A stretch of DNA of 42,746 nt, from contig JAIRVY010000089.1 of assembly GCA_031253655.1 (NCBI GenBank), positions 1 to 42,746 of the forward strand. The letters run 5' to 3'. Position numbers and translations under genes: made by a program. This stretch comes from Bacteroidales bacterium (lineage in GTDB: Bacteria > Bacteroidota > Bacteroidia > Bacteroidales > WCHB1-69). Positions 27,170 through 35,543 of the stretch are shown here, one piece after another; positions within the stretch are counted from its first letter, which is position 1; each line of letters opens with the position of its first letter. The notes under the pieces are model-generated. The model was not told where the DNA came from. It saw only the letters and a program-made list of their open reading frames with translations, and did no database searches.

Positions 27170-28189
27170 ATGAACCTTAAAGTAGTAGAGATTAAACAGC
27201 AATTAGACCAATTTCGCGTTGAAGATGGCGCACATTTGGAAGCGTTTCGATTGCAGTTTCTCAGTAAAAAGAGCGAATTGCAGGAACTGCTTGGCGAAGT
27301 GAAGAATATTGCTCCCGAATTGCGCAAAGAGTTTGGCCAGGCGGTGAATAACTTAAAGCAGTATGCCCAGGAACTTTACGAGCAGTATAAAAATATTGTG
27401 GAAAGCACTACCCCTGTGCAGATCTCCGAAATTGACGTAACCCGCCCCTCTACCCTTTATTCATCAGGTTCGTTGCATCCGGTTACCATTGTAATGAATC
27501 AAGTGTGTGAGATTTTTGAGAAAATTGGGTTTTCCTCAGTTTCCGGTCCCGATATTGAAGATGACTGGCACGTATTTTCTGCGTTAAATTTTCCGCAAGA
27601 TCACCCGGCACGAGATATGCAGGATACTTTTTTTGTTAATCTAAATCCTGAGTTTTTGCTTCGCACCCATACTTCTTCATTACAAGTTCGCACAATGGAG
27701 CAATGCAAGCCTCCCATTCGTGTGATTTGTCCGGGCAGAGTGTATAGAAATGAGACGATTACGGCACGTTCACACTGTATTTTTCATCAGGTTGAGGGAT
27801 TATATATTGCCAATGATGTTTCTTTTGCCGACATGAAACAGGTTTTGCTTTATTTCGCGCAAGAGATGTTTGGAGCGGATACAAAAATTCGCCTCCGCCC
27901 CTCTTATTTCCCTTTTACAGAACCCTCTGCGGAAATGGATATTGAATGTAAACTCTGCAGCGGGAAAGGTTGTAATGTATGTAAATTCAACGGTTGGGTA
28001 GAAATTCTCGGATGCGGAATGGTTGACCCCAATGTGTTGGAAAATTGTAAAATAAACTCGAAAACTTACAGCGGTTACGCATTCGGTATGGGAATTGAAC
28101 GCATTGCAATGCTCAAATATAAAATCAACGACATCCGGCTATTTTTTGAAAACGACTTGAGATTTTTGGAACAGTTTGTGAACGAGTAA
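27170..28189 (+). CDS. pheS: Phenylalanine-tRNA ligase alpha subunit
   Basis: The catalytic subunit of phenylalanyl-tRNA synthetase, a cytosolic (alpha-beta)2 enzyme that charges tRNA-Phe. An N-terminal coiled-coil arm (about 1-90) precedes the class II core. Class II signatures include the motif 1 region HPVTIVMNQV, motif 2 around VICPGRVYRNETITARSH, and motif 3 in YAFGMGIERIAML near the C-terminus. The cysteine-rich stretch CKLCSGKGCNVCKFNGW is seen in many bacterial PheS. Length 339 is normal. pheT is not adjacent, so the two subunits are encoded apart. The stop abuts the polA stop with no gap. Confidence 0.97.
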   Translation: MNLKVVEIKQQLDQFRVEDGAHLEAFRLQFLSKKSELQELLGEVKNIAPELRKEFGQAVNNLKQYAQELYEQYKNIVESTTPVQISEIDVTRPSTLYSSGSLHPVTIVMNQVCEIFEKIGFSSVSGPDIEDDWHVFSALNFPQDHPARDMQDTFFVNLNPEFLLRTHTSSLQVRTMEQCKPPIRVICPGRVYRNETITARSHCIFHQVEGLYIANDVSFADMKQVLLYFAQEMFGADTKIRLRPSYFPFTEPSAEMDIECKLCSGKGCNVCKFNGWVEILGCGMVDPNVLENCKINSKTYSGYAFGMGIERIAMLKYKINDIRLFFENDLRFLEQFVNE

Positions 28190-30913
28190 TTAATGTGCTT
28201 CGTACCAGTTTTTTCCGAAACTTAAATCGGCTACTAAGGGAACTTTCATCTGAAATGCGGAATTCATTATTTCTGGTATAATAATGGCAATAGTATCTAA
28301 TTCAACCAAAGGTACATCAAATACTAATTCATCGTGTACTTGTAAAACCATTTTTGTTTTTAAATCTTTGTTTTTTAACTCATTAAATATATTTATCATC
28401 GCTATTTTGATGATATCGGCGGCGGTTCCCTGAATGGGAGCATTGATGGCGTTGCGCTCTGCCGCCTTTCGCAATATCCCGTTGCCGGAGTTGATGTCGC
28501 GAATATAACGCCGTCGCCCCAGCAAGGTCTCTACATATCCTTTCTTGCGGGCAGATTCAATAATAACGCTCATAAATTGCTCAATTTTTGGAAAACTATG
28601 ATTGTAATCCGCAATTAATTGTCTGGCTTCTCCCTGTGGAATATGCAAACGGTCGGCTAAACCAAATGCCGACATTCCGTACAATATACCAAAATTCACA
28701 GTTTTGGCATAACGTCTTTGCTCTTTTGTAACCTCTTTCAACGGAACGTGAAATACTTGCGCCGCCGTTGCTGTGTGAATATCCTGTTCTTGATGAAAAG
28801 CCCGTATCATATTCTCATCGTTTGCCATTGCCGCTACAATGCGCAGTTCCACCTGTGAATAATCGGCAGAAACCAACACGTTACAGCTGTTAGACGGCAC
28901 AAATGCCTTTCGAATCTCCTTACTCCGCTCAGTACGAATCGGAATATTTTGCAAATTGGGACTAATAGAACTCAATCTTCCCGTTGAAGTTACCGTTTGC
29001 TGAAAGGTGGTATGAATCTTTTCGGTTTTAGTATTAATAAGTAGCGGCAGAGCATCAATATAGGTGGATTTTAGTTTTGCCAACGAGCGCCACTCCAATA
29101 TGAGCGGTATCAAAGGATGTTTGCGATACAACTTCTGTAATATCTCCTCACCGGTTTGATACTGTTTGTTTTTTGTCAGTTTGGCATTCTCAATAATGCG
29201 AAGTTTCTCAAACAACACTTCTCCTAACTGTTTGGGAGAGGCTAAGTTAAAACTGTATCCCGCCAATTCGTAAACCTGTTTTTCTATCTCTTGAATCTCC
29301 TTAGTAATATTTACCGAACTCTCTTCCAAAATCTTATTATCAATCTTTATACCTGTCAACTCCATATTGGCAAGCACTTTTGTTAACGGCATTTCAATTT
29401 CGTAAAACAGTTTTAGAAGAGATGCTTTTTCCAATTCTTCCTTAAAAGCGGGGTACAACCGAGCATATATTTCCACTTTTTCGCAAGCAACATCTATCTG
29501 TATTTTTTGTGAACTGCTTTTTTCGCAGTCAATAATTTGATATTCCAGGTAAGATTCCGTAATTCTTTCCAACTGATGAGAAATTTCCGGCTGAATAAGA
29601 TAGTGCGCTACTTGCAAATCAAATATCGAGGCTGTAATATCTATCCGGTTTTCTTCGCAATATTTGAAAATATTTTTAGTTTGAAAGGAAATAATTTCGT
29701 AGGCTTCGCCAAAAATTGATTTTAATAATTCCGTATGTGACGAAAATATTCTACCTGTACAATAATGAATCTGTTTTCCGTTTTCCGAAAACGCAAACCC
29801 CGAAATGGTATCATTAAAATAAATCCATTCAAAATAAATGGGATGGTTGTGTAATTGTAGAGGCGAAAAACTATCAACCCATTCAATATGTTCGTGGGCA
29901 ATATTATCAAATGATTTATTTAATAATGGTTCGGCATCAATATCGTTATCAGTATTTTGATTAAATAGATCTGGGGTTGTATTAATCTGGATTGTTTGTT
30001 GAGATGCACGGCTGTACGTACCAACAGCTTCCTGCATCTCCATCAAAATTCTGTTTCCGAGCGACCTAAACTCCAACTCGTGAAATAGACTACGCAGGGC
30101 ATCAAAATTGGGGGTTTGCATAGCCATCGCATCCAAATCGTAATCGATGGGAACATCTAACATAATGGTTGCCAGCGATTTTGACATAAAGGCTTGTTCT
30201 TTGTGGTCTATTAATGTTTGTCGTAGTTTTTCGTTTTCTATTTTTTCGATATTTTGGTAAATATTTTCAATGGAATGAAACTGTTGAATCAGGTTTTTAG
30301 CTTTTACTTCGCCGATATTGGGCACGCCGGGTATATTATCGGAAGCATCGCCCCACAGTCCGAGAATATCAATCAACTCTTCGGGGTGTTCGATACCATA
30401 TTTCTCACAAATTTCTTTAGTTCCGACTATTTCCGCTTTTTGCCCAAATTTTCCGGGCTTGTACATAAAAATATTATCAGAAATCAATTGTCCGTAGTCT
30501 TTGTCAGAGGTCATCATATATACTTGAAAACCTTCTAATTCAGCGTTTTTCGCTAAGGTTCCGATGATATCGTCTGCTTCGTAACCATCTTTTACCAGAA
30601 TGGAAATATTGAAGGCGTTCAAAAGTTTGTAGATATAGGGAATAGCCTTGACAATATCTTCGGGGGTGGCTTCTCTGTGCGCTTTATACGCGGCAAAGTC
30701 GGCGTGACGAAGTGTAGGGGCTCCCGTATCGAAAGAGACTGCCAAATGGGTAGGGTTTTCATTTCGAATCAGTTCATACAGTGTGTTGGTAAATCCGAAA
30801 ACTGCAGAAGTGTTTAATCCTTTGCTTGTTACGCGTGGAGAGCGAATCATAGCATAGTAAGCGCGGTATATTAGCGCGAGAGCATCTAAGAGAAATAGTT
30901 TTCTTTTGGACAT
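28190..30913 (-). CDS. polA: DNA polymerase I with apparently inactive 3'-5' exonuclease domain
   Basis: The repair and Okazaki-fragment polymerase. The N-terminal 5'-3' exonuclease (about 1-290) is intact, with acidic motifs such as VKDGYEADDIIG and MTSDKDYGQL. The polymerase domain (about 510-907) has motif A VSADYSQVELR, motif B YAKTVNFGILYG and motif C VHDELVFD (D861, E862). The middle 3'-5' exonuclease domain (about 350-500) lacks the expected DxE of motif I (the region reads HPIYFEWIYFN), the Asp of motif II (FQTKNIFKYC) and the YxxxD of motif III (CEKVEIYARLY). Proofreading is therefore probably lost, as in Taq polymerase. Length is 907. It is convergent with pheS. Confidence 0.95.
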   Translation of the reverse strand: MSKRKLFLLDALALIYRAYYAMIRSPRVTSKGLNTSAVFGFTNTLYELIRNENPTHLAVSFDTGAPTLRHADFAAYKAHREATPEDIVKAIPYIYKLLNAFNISILVKDGYEADDIIGTLAKNAELEGFQVYMMTSDKDYGQLISDNIFMYKPGKFGQKAEIVGTKEICEKYGIEHPEELIDILGLWGDASDNIPGVPNIGEVKAKNLIQQFHSIENIYQNIEKIENEKLRQTLIDHKEQAFMSKSLATIMLDVPIDYDLDAMAMQTPNFDALRSLFHELEFRSLGNRILMEMQEAVGTYSRASQQTIQINTTPDLFNQNTDNDIDAEPLLNKSFDNIAHEHIEWVDSFSPLQLHNHPIYFEWIYFNDTISGFAFSENGKQIHYCTGRIFSSHTELLKSIFGEAYEIISFQTKNIFKYCEENRIDITASIFDLQVAHYLIQPEISHQLERITESYLEYQIIDCEKSSSQKIQIDVACEKVEIYARLYPAFKEELEKASLLKLFYEIEMPLTKVLANMELTGIKIDNKILEESSVNITKEIQEIEKQVYELAGYSFNLASPKQLGEVLFEKLRIIENAKLTKNKQYQTGEEILQKLYRKHPLIPLILEWRSLAKLKSTYIDALPLLINTKTEKIHTTFQQTVTSTGRLSSISPNLQNIPIRTERSKEIRKAFVPSNSCNVLVSADYSQVELRIVAAMANDENMIRAFHQEQDIHTATAAQVFHVPLKEVTKEQRRYAKTVNFGILYGMSAFGLADRLHIPQGEARQLIADYNHSFPKIEQFMSVIIESARKKGYVETLLGRRRYIRDINSGNGILRKAAERNAINAPIQGTAADIIKIAMINIFNELKNKDLKTKMVLQVHDELVFDVPLVELDTIAIIIPEIMNSAFQMKVPLVADLSFGKNWYEAH

Positions 30914-30990
30914 TGCTTTATATAAAATTTGATTTTCAATTCATTGTCAGCTTTTAGAATTTCAAATTGTTGAATATTATTATCTCCCAT
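30886..30990 (-). CDS. Possible 34-codon leader ORF overlapping the polA start
   Basis: An ATG-started frame (MGDNNIQQFEILKADN...) begins just after a promoter-like element and runs in a different frame across the polA start codon, stopping 28 bases inside polA. It could couple translation to polA or may be chance. I know no homologue. The only support is its placement between promoter and polA. Confidence 0.2.
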   Translation of the reverse strand: MGDNNIQQFEILKADNELKIKFYIKQCPKENYFS

Positions 30991-31008
30991 ATTATAAAAT
31001 TCAGGAAG

Positions 31009-31016
31009 CGAAAATA
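31009..31016 (-). promoter_or_regulatory. Putative promoter of polA
   Basis: The minus strand reads TATTTTCG followed by C, the same word as at ribBA and tlpA, about 95 bases before the polA ATG. No good -33 element was found. Confidence 0.4.
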
Positions 31017-31130
31017 CAGTTTGTTTGTAATAAAACCCACTAATTTTCAAAAAGTTTATATCTACAATTTTCTCCGAGAATCGAGATCATCAACCCGCAT
31101 ATAAATCACCTAAATTTTGTCTAGTCAGTA

Positions 31131-32210
31131 TCAATATATATACGGAATAATGCGGTACTTCGCTTTATTGGTATAAGCATCCCACAGTTTACCGTATTTA
31201 GTTTTGCAAATTTTATTATCATCAGCCTCACGAGTAAACAAAAGTGCTACATAATATAGAGGATACAACCAAATCCACCATACCGTGAAGTAACCTATAC
31301 AGAGTACTATACCTGTTGCCTCTAAAATTTCTCCCATATAATTAATGTGGCGACTTTTTCCCCAGAAACCGTTGGCAAGCAACGAATGTTTTCCATCGCT
31401 TATTACTAAGGGTTTTATACCAAAAAAACTTTTTTCTGGAGAAATTTTAAAATAGTATTTCTGCATATTTGCTCCGCGAGCCAATGCCCAACCTGAAAAG
31501 AAAATGAGAACGAAAGCAATAGTGAACCACAAAGGGAGCTGCGGACTGGGGAGGTCAACCGTTGCCCAAAGTGCTACCGAATAAAAGTAAGGATAAAATG
31601 CAATACAGCCAAATCCTAACTTAAACCCCACATGTTCGGCAATGAAATCGTAGGTGTATAAATGTACTTTTTCAAATGTGAGATATTCCCACAAGAAAAA
31701 ACTTAATAAACCTGTTGCCACCAAGTAGCCGACATTGATAACTTCGTGTGTGTGCCAATGATGCACTGCAAAAGAAAGTATGTTCAATTGCAGCATCACG
31801 GCTCCAATTAAATAAAGCCACATTTTGGCATCAATAAATCCGTTTTTGAATTGCGGGTTTTTCAGGCGACCAAACCAGAAATCGGCAAAAAAACTTTTTC
31901 CGGTAGAACGGTACGGCAATACGGTTGCAAATGAATAAATAAGTCCCAAAACAACAGCACCTATAAGACTTTCCCATCGAACATGATATAACCAATCGTA
32001 CGGTACCCAATTCAGTTTTCCAAGTCCCCACCAGAGCAGAATAGAGACTATGATGACAGGTATTCCGTTAAGGCGGTAGTTCAACAGTTCGCCTGTTTTG
32101 CCGTTGCGTACATAACCCTTTACCTTTCGGACGGGAATAATGCTGTGCAATAATGTGATGATAGCATAAACTATCCATGGGGTAAAAAAACCAAGTAATT
32201 GTAATTTCAT
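31131..32210 (-). CDS. ERG4/ERG24-family sterol reductase homologue
   Basis: A 359-residue polytopic membrane protein of the family that includes sterol C14, C24(28) and 7-dehydrocholesterol reductases, which use NADPH to reduce ring or side-chain double bonds. Family blocks in order: YRLNGIPV (about 46), DFWFGRLKNPQF (about 110), NILSFA, YTYDFIAEHVGFKLGFG (about 187), ARGANMQKYYF, SRHINYMGE around R287, and the C-terminal CKTKYGKLWDAY from C335 with YRIIPYIY at the end. Eight to ten membrane helices are likely. Its start overlaps the SDR stop (ATGA) and is preceded by a strong AGGAGG. Which bond it reduces, and whether the substrate is a sterol, cannot be told. No cyclase or squalene epoxidase is nearby. 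Confidence 0.88.
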   Translation of the reverse strand: MKLQLLGFFTPWIVYAIITLLHSIIPVRKVKGYVRNGKTGELLNYRLNGIPVIIVSILLWWGLGKLNWVPYDWLYHVRWESLIGAVVLGLIYSFATVLPYRSTGKSFFADFWFGRLKNPQFKNGFIDAKMWLYLIGAVMLQLNILSFAVHHWHTHEVINVGYLVATGLLSFFLWEYLTFEKVHLYTYDFIAEHVGFKLGFGCIAFYPYFYSVALWATVDLPSPQLPLWFTIAFVLIFFSGWALARGANMQKYYFKISPEKSFFGIKPLVISDGKHSLLANGFWGKSRHINYMGEILEATGIVLCIGYFTVWWIWLYPLYYVALLFTREADDNKICKTKYGKLWDAYTNKAKYRIIPYIY

Positions 32211-33007
32211 GATAAACCTCCTGTTTTATTTTTCATTATATTGATTGATATTCTTCGTGGTAATAGCCGAGTCATTAAAAAGTGAGCTATTTTATTTACT
32301 GTTCCGGGAATAATTATGGGCTTTTTTCCCAATGCCATGAGTGTTTTTTTAGCTACTTTTTCCGCAGATATAGCGCCGGGGGCGGACTTGGTTTTTTCCG
32401 CCTTCTGATAATTTGGCGTAAGTATTGCCCCTGCAATGCATCCAATCACATCAATACCTCGCGGTTTTAGTTCTTTCCACAATCCTTCTGCCAGAATCGC
32501 ATTAAACGCCTTTGTTGCGGCATAGGTTTGCAACCGAGAACTCCCCTGACCACCGGCGAGTGAGGACATTAACACAATGCCGCCTTTTCCTCTTTGTATC
32601 ATTGGAATAGACATGAGTTTTGCAAGCAGAAGAGGCGTTTTTACATTGACCGCTATAGTCAAATTCAATTGTTCTTCGCTAATGTTTTCAAATAAACCGA
32701 TGGGCGCAAATGCAGCATTGTAAACCAAAAGACCAATGGGCAGATTCAGATTTGTAATGATACTTTTAGCTTTCTCATAGTCTGCCAAATCAATCGCATA
32801 GCACATCACTTCTACTGCGTAATGCTCTCTGAGCCTATTTGCTTCTGCCTCAAGTTGCTCTTTTCCCCGTGCTAAGAGCACTAAATTCAATCCATGTTGT
32901 GCCAATGCTTCCGAATAAGCACTGCCTAATCCATACGAGGCACCTGCTACTAATGCCCATGGTCCGTATTTTTCTTTAAAAAGTATTTTTTTGTCTTTTG
33001 TGTTCAT
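32207..33007 (-). CDS. Short-chain dehydrogenase/reductase, HSD17B12/ketoacyl-reductase-like
   Basis: A classical SDR of 266 residues from the ATG whose complement is at 33005-33007; a TTG four codons upstream is less likely. The nucleotide motif is AGASYGLG (TGxxxGxG type, about 21-28), followed by an Arg in LLARGKEQ that suggests NADPH. NAA replaces the usual NNAG; the catalytic Ser is in LMSSLAGG and the YxxxK is YAATK. The C-terminal extension with a hydrophobic, basic end resembles membrane-associated 3-ketoacyl or 17-beta-hydroxysteroid reductases. It is coupled to the ERG24-like gene by a four-base overlap, so an oxidoreduction on the same lipid is plausible. Confidence 0.85.
   Translation of the reverse strand: MNTKDKKILFKEKYGPWALVAGASYGLGSAYSEALAQHGLNLVLLARGKEQLEAEANRLREHYAVEVMCYAIDLADYEKAKSIITNLNLPIGLLVYNAAFAPIGLFENISEEQLNLTIAVNVKTPLLLAKLMSIPMIQRGKGGIVLMSSLAGGQGSSRLQTYAATKAFNAILAEGLWKELKPRGIDVIGCIAGAILTPNYQKAEKTKSAPGAISAEKVAKKTLMALGKKPIIIPGTVNKIAHFLMTRLLPRRISINIMKNKTGGLS
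32217..32222 (-). promoter_or_regulatory. Strong Shine-Dalgarno site for the ERG24-like gene
   Basis: AGGAGG on the minus strand lies six bases before the start codon, inside the end of the SDR gene. Such perfect sites are rare in this window, so the downstream gene may be translated independently as well as by coupling. Confidence 0.65.
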
Positions 33008-33056
33008 CGTTTTTTTCAATGTAAGTTTTATATGCCTATTCAGAGTGAATTAAAAA

Positions 33057-34205
33057 TTACAGTTTGCGCTTAGCAATAGGCAACAAAATCATAACCACCA
33101 CAATAGTGCAAACTAATATTATCGGAAAATAGTTGAATTGTGCTTTGTCGAACAAAACGCCGGTAATTTTATTGAAAGTAAACATTCCGCAGAACGCGAT
33201 AACAATAGCAATTGAAAATGCCGTACCCGATAACTCTTTATAAGTACCGCCAATATAACTGAACACTACGGGAAAAGTGGCGCTTGCACCTAAGCCCATC
33301 AGCGCTGTAGCTGTATATATCAACGAAATTGCAGAAGCACATACAAACATTTCGTAAACCATAAACAGAAGCACTACACCCACCAATGCCACTGTTAAAT
33401 ACAGATACAAAATGATGGTTACTTTCAATTTCTTCATCAGTAAACCTAACAACAACCTTCCTGCGAGCATGCAGGTCATAAAACAAGTCAACGAAAATGT
33501 AGCCATATTGGTAGGAATACCCTGGGTGTTCTCCAAAAACCGAACGGTAAAATTGCCGATAATGCTATCGAATCCGCATTGAAAAAACAGAATGAAGGCA
33601 AAAAGAATCAAGGAGGGATATTTCAATAAACCCAACATTTTGGCAACGGATACGGTAGCATGAGGTTTGGATATGGGGAATGATATTACGAAAAAAAAGA
33701 CGATAAATGCAAACATAATCACCGATATACAATTGAGCGGCAAAGTAAATTTAGCGTCTATAAAATAATTCAGCAATGTCCATAGCAGTGCGCCGATACA
33801 GTAAAAGGCGTTGAGAATACCCAATCGTCCGCCGCGGGTTTTGTCATCGTAGATTTCGGAAACCAACGCGTTGGTCGCGCCGTTGAGTATCCCGCCGCCA
33901 ATGCCCAACAATAACATGGAGGAATGCAGGAGCGACATATTTGTTAAGTTAGCTAACCCTTGAATTCCCAACAACGCCATAACCGTACCGGTAATTAACA
34001 GCCATTTATAACCGAATTTATCTACTATGGGACCAAAAATTGCTGTGCCAATAATGATTCCGATGGATAGTGTTGCAGGTAATGCATTGGCGCCTTCGCC
34101 CAAGTGCGAAAGCACAGGACCTAAAGCCAGCATGGTTATTCCAAAGAAAGCCAAACCTGCGCAGCAAGCAATAAAAACTAAATTATTGTTATATCTTTTA
34201 TACAT
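33057..34205 (-). CDS. MFS transporter, 12 helices
   Basis: A 382-residue major facilitator superfamily protein with about twelve hydrophobic helices. The loop after helix 2 has a motif-A-like sequence (GPIVDKFGYKWLL, near residue 57), and SEIYDDKTRGGRLGILNAFYCIGAL is similar to sugar/fucose-type and YfcJ-like MFS members. Substrate cannot be named; given its neighbours it may move the product or substrate of the surrounding enzymes. It has its own promoter-like element in the end of the GT gene, and lies 49 bases upstream of the SDR start. Confidence 0.82.
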   Translation of the reverse strand: MYKRYNNNLVFIACCAGLAFFGITMLALGPVLSHLGEGANALPATLSIGIIIGTAIFGPIVDKFGYKWLLITGTVMALLGIQGLANLTNMSLLHSSMLLLGIGGGILNGATNALVSEIYDDKTRGGRLGILNAFYCIGALLWTLLNYFIDAKFTLPLNCISVIMFAFIVFFFVISFPISKPHATVSVAKMLGLLKYPSLILFAFILFFQCGFDSIIGNFTVRFLENTQGIPTNMATFSLTCFMTCMLAGRLLLGLLMKKLKVTIILYLYLTVALVGVVLLFMVYEMFVCASAISLIYTATALMGLGASATFPVVFSYIGGTYKELSGTAFSIAIVIAFCGMFTFNKITGVLFDKAQFNYFPIILVCTIVVVMILLPIAKRKL

Positions 34206-34241
34206 TCATTATCTTTAAATTTACATTCGATTCTCTATGAA

Positions 34242-35543
34242 TTATTGGTGCGAAAATATACTTTTTTCGCTATTCAATACTTTTTCCACATAGTCGCAAA
34301 AAGCATCAATTCCATTTTCTCTATTCATTTTTTCAGCTATTTTTATTGCATTTCTTCGATAATTGGGATTTGAGACCAAATCTTTGACTCTTTTTTCTAA
34401 TCTTTTGAGAGAAATTTTTCCGATATTTATGTAGTTTGGTCCTAAACCTAAAGTATAAACACGATGTCCCCAATAATGTTGGTCAATAAAGAGCGGTGTA
34501 ATCATTTGTGGCTTTCCCGAACGGGCTACACTGTGCGTAGTGCCACAGCCTCCATGATGAATAACGGCATCGCATTTCGGAAAAATTAAATGATGCGGAA
34601 TAGCCTCTTTCATGAAGTGAAGATGTTTGTCTTCTTCAAGATGGGCGCCGATTTTTGCCCACCCTGATCCAATAATCAATTTATAATCATTCTTTTTTAC
34701 AATAGTCAACAACATATCTATAAATCGTTTTCCTTTTTTGGATGAACAACTTCCTAAAGAAAAAAACAAGGTAGGACGTTCATCTTTTTTAATAAATTTC
34801 AATATTTCGAAATAAGCCGCTTCATCATACTGAAATGTATCGTTAAAACAGTAACCGCTAATATCCCACGAATACTTCCAGTCGTAATCAACCGTTCCCA
34901 AAGCAGGACTATACATTAATTGGTTATGTGAATACTCCGGAGCATGATGGGCATAGTTTTTCATTATTTGGGAACCATGCTCTAAACGATGCTTATTTAA
35001 TCTTTTGAGCGACATTATATTAACAGAAATACTCAACATTTTCCATAGCAATGTAGCCATAATTCTGTTGGGTTTTGGAAATGGAAAAATAGGAGGCGGT
35101 ATTTTTTTTCCGGGTAAAAAAGGCGCGTAAGCTGTTCTTATCAGCGGTTTTTTGCAACATTCGGCAATGCTTGGCGCTGCTAATTCTGTATTGGTCGCTA
35201 TAAAAAGGTCGCACTCTTTTACCAGTGGCATTAATTCCGAAAATTGATTATCAATTGTATCATTTATCCAAGATAATAGTTTTCGCACTCCAATTGATTT
35301 AGAAGCCCCGCCGTACATCATCCCTTCAAGGTCGTCCATACCTTGAATTACGTAGTTAAGCCCATAATCTTTTGCTTCTTTTTCAAATAGATTCGGAATA
35401 CTGATAGTGATTTGATGACCTCTTTTTTTTAAATCGGAAGCAATAGCGAGATAAGGGAATACATCTCCATTTGCGCCACGTGTTACAAGGAGAATTTTCT
35501 TTTTCTTTTCAAATCTTTGAATGAATTGAGAAATATTATTCAT
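34242..35543 (-). CDS. GT1 glycosyltransferase, sterol-glucosyltransferase/MGT-like
   Basis: A GT-B fold enzyme of 433 residues that should transfer a sugar from a nucleotide donor to a lipophilic or aglycone acceptor. The N-terminal acceptor domain opens with LLVTRGANGDVFPYLAIA (about 18-35), the usual GxGDxxP-type motif. The C-terminal donor site reads HHGGCGTTHS, then GKPQMITPLFIDQHYWGHRV, very like sterol 3-beta-glucosyltransferases and macrolide or rhamnolipid transferases. A 3' terminal promoter for the MFS gene overlaps its end. Its start overlaps the radical SAM stop by four bases. The sterol-like reading is strengthened by the ERG24-like neighbour but the acceptor is not proven. Confidence 0.87.
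   Translation of the reverse strand: MNNISQFIQRFEKKKKILLVTRGANGDVFPYLAIASDLKKRGHQITISIPNLFEKEAKDYGLNYVIQGMDDLEGMMYGGASKSIGVRKLLSWINDTIDNQFSELMPLVKECDLFIATNTELAAPSIAECCKKPLIRTAYAPFLPGKKIPPPIFPFPKPNRIMATLLWKMLSISVNIMSLKRLNKHRLEHGSQIMKNYAHHAPEYSHNQLMYSPALGTVDYDWKYSWDISGYCFNDTFQYDEAAYFEILKFIKKDERPTLFFSLGSCSSKKGKRFIDMLLTIVKKNDYKLIIGSGWAKIGAHLEEDKHLHFMKEAIPHHLIFPKCDAVIHHGGCGTTHSVARSGKPQMITPLFIDQHYWGHRVYTLGLGPNYINIGKISLKRLEKRVKDLVSNPNYRRNAIKIAEKMNRENGIDAFCDYVEKVLNSEKSIFSHQ
34251..34258 (-). promoter_or_regulatory. Putative internal promoter before the MFS gene
   Basis: TATTTTCG followed by CACC on the minus strand, within the last codons of the GT gene and about 45 bases before the MFS start. It would allow separate expression of MFS, SDR and ERG24-like genes. 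Confidence 0.35.
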
